From Paraglomus occultum (taxonomy: Eukaryota; Glomeromycota; Glomeromycetes; Paraglomerales; Paraglomeraceae): DNA of 49,738 nt. Under the pieces are notes generated by a model. The model saw only the letters and a program-made list of their open reading frames with translations. It made no database searches and had not been told where the DNA came from. The translations under genes and the position numbers were made by a program. Positions 13,845-24,722 of the stretch are shown in pieces. The stretch is from NCBI GenBank assembly GCA_910592205.1, contig CAJVPJ010000066.1:1-49738 (forward strand), given 5' to 3'. How positions within the stretch are numbered: position 1 is the first letter of the stretch; each line of letters opens with the position of its first letter.

Positions 13845-16138
13845 ATGTTTGAATCAATTATAAATGAATATCTTGAAAGTGAAGCTTGCAAGAATTGGTC
13901 AATTATTGCCATTCTAGAATATATCAAATCAAAATCTCGAATAACTGCTGATATGATCGAGGTCGTGAAAGAAGAAATATATTCGGCTTTACAAATCTTT
14001 AGAGACACTCACAATGTTCATGTTCATGTGAATGCAAAAAACAAAGCAAGAAGAATTTTAGCAAGCTTTGAAAAGTCATTTGCTTCAGTTGATGTAAAGC
14101 TTTTCATTCATGAATTAGAATTACATAATGAAAGAAGGGAATTTCATCTTACAGTATGTCGGAATGTGACATCGTCAAACACCTTACAGGCATTAGAGGT
14201 AAGATTTAATGTAATTAAAAAAAACACCATTATAATTACAATAGTTTTAATGAAAATCTTATAGCAACATAGATCAACCAGAAAAGCAATTGAAGAAGTA
14301 TGTAATACAAATGTAGATACAGCTATTTCCTCTGTTGATGATGAATCTTACCAGTACCAGGTTATTGAAGAAGAAAACAGGTTACAAGAGGTGCCAAAAA
14401 TGTCCAATATTATATTAACATGTCTAAACAGTAATAGTTAGCAACTTTTACAAACTCCATTTTCCTCATCCAAATGTTGACAATATCATTAATATTGCAT
14501 TGATATTATTCCATCATTATTCAGAACATTCACAAGCGGTCATTTACTGAATATGAAACCAACAATCTGCATCCCTTTTATGATGAGTCAGAATTCAATA
14601 TTAATATAATTTTAACAATGGAAAAATATTGTAAAAAGCAAACAACTTCAAAGTTTGAGTAAGATTTTTTATGCAAATCCTAGATCAACAATTACATGTT
14701 ATGTGCTTTCAATAATTTTTGATTTGTCACTCCTTTGCAGTTTAGCACATAACTATATTCTTGATCTTACACCCAAGTCAAAAATAGAGAGATATTTCGA
14801 GCCAGAAATATGGGCAAAGCTTATAGCTGACCGGCCTGCTACAGCGAAACCTGAATATTATAAGGAAATTGAATTCATTTGTGATCATCTATTTGGTCCC
14901 CCTAGTAAAAAGGTAATCATTTTAATTTGCACATTTGTTACAGATATTTACGTCCTTATACTTATAATCTGTAGAAACCATGGACACTTAATCAATATCT
15001 GTGCATTTGTTACAATATTCACATTCTTGTAATTTTGTAGAAACGATGGAAACTTAATAAATATCGTGAGAGATGGGCAAGTTTAAGAAATTTAGAAATA
15101 CCAGACTATGATGATGATGCTCCTTATGAAAGAGGAGATTGGGAAAGGATTTTATATTGGGCAGAACGTGCTGTTGGATCATTGTAAGTCTTTTGCTTTG
15201 TGTTTAGGTTATGGCAAACCATCTCTTTACTATTACTTAGTATTTTAGTCTTAATGCTTTTGAATCCGAGCATAACCCTATACAGCAAAATGATTGCGGG
15301 GAGAGAGAATGGTTCGGAGGTTATATAGTTCCTATATTTGAAGGCGCCTTGACATTAAACTCTATTTGTCGTGTTCCTTGGTAAGTCATACATTGATTCA
15401 CTTCCCAATTTTAAATTCAGTATCTGAATTTTCATGGATTTTTTTAGGGGAGAGGTTACAGTAATTGCAACCATTCGAAGAAAAAATCATGACAAAAATG
15501 CGTTAGAACATCAGGTTGAACGGGGCCATCTAGCTGACTTTGTGTGTAAGATCAACCAACAAGAAGTTGTCTGTGGTTTGGCTTGTGGGGGACCTCATAA
15601 ATACGACCATACAAAGTGGGAATCTGATGAATATCACCTTCCAAGGATGCTTAAAGATACATTGGATGACATGCTGGAAAATTGCCGAAGTAGAAATAGA
15701 CGCGCATCAAATCTTTATACTATTGGAATTCAGGTGAGATTTTCACCCTTCTTGATGACTAGATAATCTTGCGCTAATGTATATATTTTTTCTTGAATCA
15801 GCAATATATGACGGAGATACGAATATATATGATGGAAAAACGTGACGTATATCGATTCCACCTCTTAAAATCGTTCAATCTACCCCTCTCTCATGCGTTA
15901 TTTAGCAACTTACGTTTTGCTCTTTCATGGGCATGGAATATTAAGGTTTGATTTAACTTGTTTAATTACTCGTCACGTTGTCATAGATTAAAAGTACTTC
16001 TTCCAGGGTCTTGTCGAACGGCTATCGTTTGAATTAGAAGACGGAATGATTGTTTCCTCCAGAACTCCTGAACGCGATCCGCCCGACGAAATGAAGACTA
16101 ATACAACGCCGGAGAGATCGAAAAAGAAGAAAGTTTGA
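13845..16138 (+). CDS. Orphan-family protein, intact member (540 residues)
   Basis: Nine exons join in frame: 13845-14198, 14265-14390, 14525-14658, 14741-14912, 15041-15183, 15249-15380, 15448-15733, 15802-15945 and 16007-16138. The second donor (14391, GTGCCA) is weak; one at 14361 would also keep frame. The N-terminal third is helical and charged. A conserved-looking core lies at about residues 330-480: WGEVTV at 354, GHLADFVC with D384, EVVCGLACGG at 393-402, LPRMLKDTLDDML, then IYMMEKRDVYRFHLLKSF. The C-terminus RSKKKKV resembles a nuclear localisation signal. I cannot name a function. The same core order recurs in the decayed gene at 18788-19292, and I recall a large family with these motifs in arbuscular mycorrhizal fungi. 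The Asp then Glu spacing of the core vaguely resembles a PD-(D/E)XK nuclease fold, which is speculative. Confidence 0.75.
14929..15069 (+). repeat. Tandem duplication across an intron-exon junction (decoy acceptor)
   Basis: The sequence around the acceptor of exon 5 of the orphan-family gene is present twice. Copy 1 (14929-15001) contains TGTAGAAACCATGGACACTT and copy 2 (15002-15069) contains TTGTAGAAACGATGGAAACT, which runs into the true exon. Copy 1 thus carries a mock acceptor and the first codons of the exon, but its frame closes at a TAG within the copy 2 acceptor, so only copy 2 gives a full product. Confidence 0.65.
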
Positions 16139-16419
16139 ATGCTTTATATTGCAATCTTTGTCTCTTGAGTGTAAAATTTTGTAACAAATATTTGAATGTT
16201 AACGGATATGTGTATGTTTTGTTGTGTGAACTTCAAATGACTACGTTTTGGTTGTACTGTTCCATTCCGATTAATCACGATACCGCATGGTGTTAGCAAT
16301 TACTTGTTTAGCTGGCTTAGACATAATACTTGTTTATAAACAAAAATGAAACCATTCATGCGATGAGATGTTTATTCCCCTTATCAATCAATAAATCATA
16401 CTTAACATTGTGTGTCAAT

Positions 16420-16700
16420 TTTTGCACCACACACTAACAACAGCTACGCTTAACATGCACGTAATAGTAATAGTTATTTGAGCGTTGGCGAAAATCGATT
16501 TCGCGTTTTCGAAAAGTTGAATAGTCAAATTTAAAATAATACTTAATATTCCATCAATCCTTTGCACACACATGGACAACAGTTACCTTTAACATGCATG
16601 TAAATTTTATAACACAAAATTCTTGGTTGCTGATTTAGGCTTTCTAGCAATGAAGATTGATGATAATTGATTTCGCGTTTTCGAGATCATTATAGTTAAT
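16420..16700. repeat. Imperfect tandem duplication with shared 16-base block
   Basis: Two segments (about 16420-16530 and 16561-16700) share, in order, TTTGCAC plus ACACA, AACAACAG/GACAACAG, CTTAACATGCA/TTTAACATGCA, and the identical block GATTTCGCGTTTTCGA (16497-16512 and 16669-16684). The second copy has a longer middle. No coding sense seen. Confidence 0.65.
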
Positions 16701-16763
16701 AGTGGGATAATTACAGTCTATATAGATTATAATCCCATTTAGTCCGAACTATAACCATCCTAA

Positions 16764-16972
16764 GACGATGAGTTTGCATCGTCATTTGCCGAGGAAGTCT
16801 GCTGAGGTGTTAGATGTAAAAGTCAGCCGCATACGAAGTGACTATGAGTTTGCATTTGTGTCGTCATTCGAGTGACGACAAGTTTTTGATTGCATCGTCA
16901 TTGCAGAGGCCAGTAAAGACAAAAGACAAGTTTATTGTCCAAGTGATGACGAGTTTGTGATTGCGTCGTCAT
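16764..16972. repeat. Array of short hairpins built on TGACGA/TCGTCA
   Basis: Perfect or near-perfect stems occur at 16764-16783 (7 bp stem, loop AGTTTG), 16860-16879 (7 bp stem, loop TTCGAG), 16873-16900 (6 bp stem) and 16946-16972 (7 bp stem). The loops of three of them carry GAGTTTG or AAGTTT followed by ATTGC, so they are diverged copies of one unit. The strand and function are unknown. A structured RNA or a repeat family are both possible. Confidence 0.6.
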
Positions 16973-17362
16973 TGCAAGAGATTTTTCTGTAATATTTAAA
17001 TAAATTTATGGAGAGCAAAATAGTTTACGTATCTCATTCATAATTAAAGACCGATTAAGAATATATTGCCATTCTCTCTTTCCATCCCCTATTCGCACTT
17101 GAATCCGAACTTAATGCCAATTTCTTTCCGAGAATAGTAATGTGTAACGGGTTTTTATTATTAGTTTTGCACCAAGTAAGATATTCGTAGCAAGATGTAT
17201 CCAATTATAAATTGAATGTAATTGGGATAGACTGGAGATAATTTCTGGCAATATCGTTTATTCCTTCATCAGCTGTATAGTATTCTTCATTGGAGCTTAG
17301 ATACGAAAGCATCTCATCTTAATCATATTTTTTATGCCTTCAATTAACGTCATGAAAAATAT

Positions 17363-17722
17363 TTCATGGTGACGTTTCATGGTGAATTTGAGCTCTTTTT
17401 CTATGAATTTTTGGCGATTCAAGGTGTCATGTTTTTTACTTGATTATTTCTTTACATTTATCACTATTGTCACTATGAAAATAAAGCTTTTAGGAAAAAA
17501 AAAGATAAAACCTTTTTTTATAACCGATAATATACTTTTGCCAGAGGAGGAATATTTGTGTGCAACGTAAATAAAAAAAGTAAAAAAGTTCGAATTTTCA
17601 TAGAGACTCGCGGTGACGTGATGACACTTGTCTAGAAAGGACTCCGACACTCTAGAAACATAAAAAATATAAAAAAAAAACTGGTTAACTTCGTCACCAT
17701 GAAAATTTTGTGTCACCATGAA
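17363..17722. mobile_element. MITE-like element with doubled terminal inverted repeats
   Basis: The left end has TTCATGGTGAC (17363-17373) then TTTCATGGTGA (17375-17385). The right end has TCACCATGAAA (17694-17704) then GTCACCATGAA (17712-17722). These are exact 11-base inverted matches, outer with outer and inner with inner. The 360-base interior is AT-rich with no transposase. A minus-strand ORF (17444-17719) starts within the right repeat and looks like chance. No clear target-site duplication was seen, so the true ends may differ by some bases. Confidence 0.6.
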
Positions 17723-17819
17723 TCGATTATATCGACAAACAACAAATTTTCAACTCTAACGCTTTAAACAATCACGTCTTGCATATAAGGAACAATTTCA
17801 CGACGATACTTGTCTCCTT

Positions 17820-18032
17820 ATGGATTTGTATCCAGAAATTTCGCGTCTTGCTCTTACGGAGGACGAAAGGACGACCCTGTACGTGCATTTTACCAAGAAT
17901 CCTGCCCAGAAAAAAGAGGCAGTTGCTATACTGTCAATATATAAGGATGACAATGCGAGGATTCGGTATCTGAGGGGGCTCATAGAACCGCAACCAGGTA
18001 ACGATTTTGTGACTCGGGCGTTGGAGACATAG
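17820..18032 (+). CDS. Small hypothetical ORF, 70 residues
   Basis: ATG at 17820, TAG at 18030-18032. The predicted peptide (MDLYPEISRLALTEDERTTL at its start, ending NDFVTRALET) is charged, mostly helical in character and has a protein-like composition. It is not assigned to any family. A GT at 18000 could be a splice donor, so this may be one exon of a larger gene or a remnant linked to the decayed gene downstream. It sits directly right of the MITE-like element. Confidence 0.3.
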   Translation: MDLYPEISRLALTEDERTTLYVHFTKNPAQKKEAVAILSIYKDDNARIRYLRGLIEPQPGNDFVTRALET

Positions 18033-18787
18033 AGTAGTGTGTACTAGTATGTTGTATTCAATTTTGCCACGTCGTTACTGCGCCACCCGCTGCATCCATT
18101 ATTCGCTCCATCCGTCATCTGTGCTCGTCGCGATTCCATCCGCATCATCTACCCGCTTTCCTGCTAACCGCTTGCTCTTGTCCATCATAATTACCATCTA
18201 CTCTTGAACTATTAGTAATATTAAAAGCAAATGCAAGAATTAAGGTTCAGCAATTGCAAAAATTAGTCAAAAAAGAGAAACTCCAGTCAAGCACTTATTA
18301 CTAAGATAGAAATTTCAGTTAAGTAGTTATGAGAGAACTACTCTTTATTTTTACAATCTTAGAGTTAGAGAAATGACATAGCAGTAATTCTACTTATGTT
18401 TTTTGCTCTGGTTTAAAAAACGCAGTTTGTCAAATCAGAACGCAAAGTAGTGACTGGAGAAATGATTGAAAGTGATAAGCTTATGAAAGTTGTAAGAAAA
18501 TAATGAATTGCCTAGATTATAGATGTAGTTGTGAAAGACTGGTTTGGTTGCAGCACGCCCCATATTATTCAGGGTAGATAAATTGCCTAAGCTACGAAAA
18601 ACGTGCACCGAAGAAGAGCTAAAAATGTCAACATTTCCATTGTTTTCAGGAATTTTTAATTCGCCGAATATAAATAATTCTTGGTAAATAGATTATAATA
18701 ATTGTTTTTTTGAAACTCAATCAATGTTAATTGACAGTTAGCAATTATATCAAAACTATACAGGGTGAAATTCAAGCAATCTCGACA

Positions 18788-19292
18788 AATAAAGCACGGA
18801 ATGAAGAACATAATCTCTTCATGAAGGCCACAAGGTTGACATGAAAAAGCCCTTGGTCGAATAAATTTGAAATAATATATGGCGAAATTTTCGGTGGGTT
18901 GACTTCTTTCGGTTCCTGTGGGAATATGTGGACAAAGTAAAACTTATAGTGATGTTAAGGGATAGTCTGAATCAATTCTTTAAAACTATTTGCACGTAAC
19001 AGACGAACAACGTAAAAAGTTAATAGTCTAAGGTTGGTTGCAAGTTAGTAAGTTTGTTCAATGTGATATTCAGTATATATTAAAAATATAGATTAACATT
19101 TTAAATTTCAGGAGCTTTTACGCTATTACTATGGATTGGATTGGATGCAGAATATACAGATTTGGTAAATTAGATAAGTGCGAATTACCGGTCGATGAAA
19201 GTGATTTAAGCATCCTTGAGAATGCGTACTGCATTCTTAGGTTGCTAGAGGCAAATCATTATACGATTGAAAAATCAGAAAAGGGATTATAA
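18788..19292 (+). pseudogene. Decayed member of the orphan gene family
   Basis: Fragments of the same family as the intact gene at 13845-16138. One frame gives NKARNEEHNLFMKATRL, an in-frame stop, then NKFEIIYGEIFGG. A shift near 18925 opens VDKVKLIVMLRDSLNQFF, which ends at a stop. After an apparent acceptor at 19110-19111, the last exon (19112-19292) reads SFYAITMDWIGCRIYRFGKL and ends KSEKGL before TAA. These align in order with the intact paralogue's EVVCGLACGG, LKDTLDDML and YRFHLLKSFNLP blocks. With two in-frame stops and a frameshift it cannot make a full protein. No 5' exons were found. Confidence 0.65.
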
Positions 19293-20307
19293 ATAAAAAG
19301 ACTAGTATGAAATTTAATATACTATCACTTATTATTTATTAGTATTTAATCGGCGTGTTAACATATTAATATGGAATCAATGTAGTCGAAATCGCTTGAA
19401 TCAGAAAAAATCGTAAAAGAAATCTTACGAAATAATACGAAAAACAAAAGACGACGTATGATGACAGAAAGTAATTCTCACTTTAAATAAGAACCGAACT
19501 CCTATTAAAAGGCATCGTTGTCCGTGCAATAAATACCTATGTATTCATTGAAGTTAATAAAGTACTTATCTTTATGTCCTGACCCATTCTAGGATTTGAC
19601 CCATTCTAAGAATGGGTCAGAACTTTATTACACTATCTTTACTAAATCTTTGCTACCTCTTTCATACCATAGAACGGAAAACAGATACACTACTCGTAGC
19701 GGCAGTTGCGGCAAAATTGAATTCAGTTTTAGGTTATATGTATGTCAAAAAGGGCGAATAGTAAACTTAACTATTTGGTTCATCTAACGGCTGGATTGGT
19801 TACGGCTTGCATATGATTACTTCTATGCGATAGATGACTCAACCGTTGATATGACGGGATACATATGTAAGGTACAATAAAGAATTTGCACTAATACTAA
19901 GAAATAAAAACTAACGTTTATATTACAGAAGAGGAAGGAGGAATTAGTGAAGACTGGCTGGAGGGAGGACGCATAAAGAAGCAATTTACATCTTAATATT
20001 TTGCTGTGTAACATAGTGTAATGACTATTCTACCTTTGCCTCGCATAAGCATGGGTATTTGATTCCACGAGAGCCGCCTCCCGAAAACCAGCCCACCCAG
20101 CGCGTTCTCTCGCCGCATCTAATCGTCTTCTTGTGTGTTGTTTGAGCTTGCGCTTGACTTTTCAGTAGCCCAGCATCTCGAGTATGCTACAAAGACACGT
20201 AATTTTGATTTCCGTATTTGTCCACGTGGTTGGATATTTACAACCAATAAAATGTATCATACCAAAAATCTTTTCTTCCTCTTTTTCACATCTAACTTGA
20301 GCAAACG
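19293..20307. other. Intergenic stretch including the Rps5 promoter
   Basis: Mostly AT-rich, with the palindrome at 19580-19619. From 20060 to 20130 it becomes GC- and C-rich (many CCC and CGCC runs), which fits a core promoter region of a strongly expressed ribosomal protein gene. Ordinary ORFs here have no recognised features. Confidence 0.5.
19580..19619. repeat. Palindrome plus extra half-site (TGACCCATTCT)
   Basis: An exact palindrome at 19597-19619 consists of TGACCCATTCT, one A, and AGAATGGGTCA. A further direct copy of TGACCCATTCT lies at 19580-19590. The same ten-base core GACCCATTCT occurs again near 32014-32025. This looks like the joined inverted-repeat ends of a small transposable element, or a protein-binding palindrome. 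Confidence 0.6.
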
Positions 20308-20382
20308 GTATGTGTGGTTATTACTGGTAACCACTTACATTTGGCAATATAGCTTGACTTTTCAAATCTTTGTCCTAAACAG
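20308..20382 (+). other. Predicted 5' UTR intron of Rps5
   Basis: GTATGT donor at 20308 and a CAG acceptor directly abutting the ATG at 20383. Upstream frames do not continue usefully into the coding sequence: the frame from the ATG near 20251 meets a stop right after the junction. The intron is therefore placed in the 5' leader. Leader introns are common in fungal ribosomal protein genes. Confidence 0.55.
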
Positions 20383-21339
<957 letters not shown>

Positions 21340-21946
21340 GTGCAAGCATGGTATTTTCTCATGTTGTACATTTACATGTATTTTTGTCTACATGATCGTG
21401 CGTTAATACAAAAGGATGCAAACCGACTTTTTTTTTCAATGAGTTGTACCAAAGACCCCCGCTGTTTATTCACTAGAACGAAATATAATATATTCTTGGA
21501 TTGCAAATTTATCCGCCATAACGAAATGATGTTCTCCTATACATTGATGTGAATTCACAGTAAATTGAATTCATATCGCTAACGCTGCAATGTACATAGA
21601 GCTAATCCAGAATTATAGGATTGCTTGTCATTCTTCTCCGTTTGCGTGCCGAACAAGCTACGTTGGTGAGCTATGTTCGGTGATTGTATTGGAGTGCGTA
21701 CCGAGTTCGATTTCGCAAGAAAATTCAATGTTATTCCCACAATCTTGATATTTTACTTCAGATTATTTCACTTACATGTTCTACCTCACTTTTAAAGGCG
21801 AGCATTTTCTAATGTTCAATTAGTCAACTTATTATGTCTATTGTGAATGTAATATGGGAGCTATAATTTATCTACAGTTGTAATAGAGTTACACAATCTC
21901 ACCACGAATTTGAAGATACAACATATATTCTTTGATTATCATAACG
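21340..21946. other. Convergent spacer between Rps5 and SLC41 transporter
   Basis: About 600 bases between the 3' ends of two convergent genes. AT-rich. An ORF at 21340-21552 starts at a non-ATG codon right after the Rps5 stop and has no features. Terminators of both genes must lie here. Confidence 0.5.
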
Positions 21947-24722
21947 CTAGTGGTGCTTTTCGATTTTTTCACCGAGCATACCTAATGCCGAATATGATAG
22001 AACCAATAACCCAGTACCAACCACGTCTACTATCGCCGTTCTAAAACAATTCATTGAATTAATCAGAATAGTCGACAGGAAGATAAGTAAATTATGCTTT
22101 GAAATTACTTACATGTACGGCATAGAATAATTATCAGGATCATATTTGTGTCTCCACAACCATAATGTCAAATTCTTTGTCAGAACGAGGGTAAATAATA
22201 CCTAAATAAGAACATCGCGTCAGAATATTGTTTATAAGTTAGAACGCTAGTATTTAAAAATAGCAATAGGATTAATTCCCGTCTCCTTTTGACCACGACG
22301 GTATACTATTGTCTATTCTACATGTATCACTTCCCCAACACCAATTGCACCAGCTTACACAAACAATTGAATCCAGTAAATATATTACGCAGAATCCCAA
22401 CGGTAAATGTCCGAGATCCAACCACCATGCAACTAAGAGAAATAGGATTTCGATTGGTATATGGATAAGGAATAATGTTTTTTCTGATGACTTGTAATCC
22501 TCTTCAGTACCGCTGTGTAAACGGGTTGATATTCGTGAAGCGTAAATTGAGCCAAGGTTGCCGGCTAGCCCTTTATGAATATTAGAAGTTGTAAAATGCG
22601 TATCTTATTAAACAAACTATTGATATTAAGCAAATATCGTAAAGATACCATTCAATACAGGCGTTAGCACGGCTAGGCCTTGGTACATTTTAATATATCT
22701 TTCTAAAACTAAGCCAGCAATACTGTCGGTATAAAATGATAAGGAAGAGTTACATGTTAACGAGTTATTCGACCGCATAAGTGAAAGACAGACGTTACCA
22801 ATTTTACCTTGCAATTATCATTGCTACGAATAATGGAACCCAACCGTTAATTAGTAAATCTTGTACATATTTATTAGTCCATACGAGACGGGCCCACAGC
22901 GGGATACTGAATGTAAGAATTACGAACATCCAAGTACTCATCCAAGTAACTAGACGGCATGACAATCAGTTAGTCGAATTATCTATGCATGACGGAACTC
23001 TGTGAAGTGAATGATAACTTACACATATACTTTTGTAGAAAGTCACTGCAGACAGCCAATATAATTAGAGTAAGTAAATCTCCCAGTGCTGACGCCATAG
23101 GACATGCAATATTATCTAAACAAGACATTCAGAATTAGCATCTTCTCAATGACCGTTTTCCCACTCACGCGATAACTCACCAGGATTAATTCTAAATTTC
23201 CTTGACACGATAATCAAAGCACACATAAATGTTCCTAGTATCATACTACTTAATGTAGCACATATCATGCTCGCTACAATGACCAGCATACTTTCAAAAT
23301 ACGTATTAGCGTGAGGATGGAAAGCCAATTCCTCAGAGAAAGAGAAGAAACCCGCGACCGCGCCTACAATTAGAGCTTGAACTTGTAGGAGAGCAAGATT
23401 GCCCCAGATTAATGCGTCCCGGGCTGATGCTTGATCTAGTTCACCCAAGTTCGACTTATGTAAAGTAGACAGATTAAATTTTGACGGTAAATAACATTTA
23501 ATGTTATTATCAATTGACTTTCTTAATTGCATCACATTCTCTGCGAATCCTATACTGTATATTATAGCTGCAACTACAATATTTCATTGTATCACATTCT
23601 TTGACACTCTCCATCCCAATTCAAATCAATTCATACCGAAGTCGACATTCTTGAAGCCAAGTTCATCTCCAAATTGCCCTTTAGATTTAACAAAACCGGC
23701 ACCAGTATAAACAATTCGTTTATTCGTTTAAAAACCTTCCAATCCTGAACAAAGAAAATAAGAAATAAATGTCCGTAAACAAATGATGAGAACTTTTGCC
23801 ACTTGCAAACACAGTCCGATTACTTCCAAGAGTAAATTAGGTGACAGAAAAATACGACAACACGACCGTTTAGCGAGAATTCAAGCGTTTGACGTACAGA
23901 TTACAGTTAGTCACAAAATATGTTACAGATATTATTCTTCCAGTCACAAATTTATTTACAGCGACACCCTCTCCCCTCTTCTAACCGGTTCTTAATCAAT
24001 CACCTACTTGAACGACATCCAGAAGCCAGCCGGTAAACATCAATCCTGCTACAGATATTAACAGAGGTGGCATTGCCTTGTCAAGGTAGGAAGCATAATG
24101 GACATTACAAACACAGTTTATAAAGAAAAAATAATTTAGTAAAAACGGTTTAAAAAAAAGAAAAAAAAATTAGACGAGCGAACAATGAAAGTTCGCGATA
24201 GTAGCTTTCTTTTGACTATTAATATCCTCGATTATGTCGTCATGATGAGTATATAACACGCTCATCACATGGAACGTATAAAAATAAGTGATCGCCATCC
24301 AATTTTTTACGATTTTCCAAATTACCAACCTCTAAAGCCAAACTCCTTTCTGGTCTACTCTCGCTAAGGCCGTCGTGTAATATAATCTTTTGTTTCTTCA
24401 ACTTTGCGGCCGAATCTTCTTCATCCTCGCCCAACTCGTCACCACTCTGAGATAGTTCTGTATAATCTCTTCTGGATGCTTTTGTACCACGATTTATCCG
24501 CTCGATAATCCCTGATGGAACTGCCTTATGCCATTGAGCAGGAGCGGTGATGCTAGTACCGTCTTCGAGACTTTGTAGAGAGTCGAAAGTCGTGGCGGCT
24601 GGTTTTAGAAGAATGTGGTCCGTTGAGGACATTGGAGTCGGGGTGGGTGGGTCGTCATCGGAAGAAGAGGTGGTTATTTTTTCTAGTTCGACTATGTTGC
24701 GTTGGGACGAGGGAAGTCGCAT
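21947..24722 (-). CDS. SLC41/MgtE-type divalent cation (magnesium) transporter
   Basis: Polytopic membrane protein related to SLC41 transporters, which move Mg2+. Ten exons on the minus strand: 24722-24276, 24076-24008, 23744-23637, 23454-23181, 23115-23023, 22949-22808, 22722-22649, 22570-22359, 22201-22113 and 22040-21947, giving 533 residues. The first donor is ambiguous (24275 or 24257; both keep phase). The first exon is a cytosolic, acidic, Ser/Thr-rich tail. Two MgtE-like halves follow. The first has [47 protein letters not shown] and [17 protein letters not shown]; the second has [18 protein letters not shown], then [32 protein letters not shown]. The duplicated LKGNLEM/AGNLGSI and DN-x-P-ALGD/DNYSMP-DVVG motifs are the hallmark. 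The order of exons and both repeats leave little doubt about the family. Localisation (plasma or internal membrane) is not evident. Confidence 0.92.

Larger units (their letters stand above)
16139..17362. other. Repeat-bearing intergenic stretch, no gene
   Basis: Contains the imperfect duplication at 16420-16700 and the hairpin array at 16764-16972, listed separately. The remainder, to the MITE-like element at 17363, is AT-rich with nothing recognised. Confidence 0.55.
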
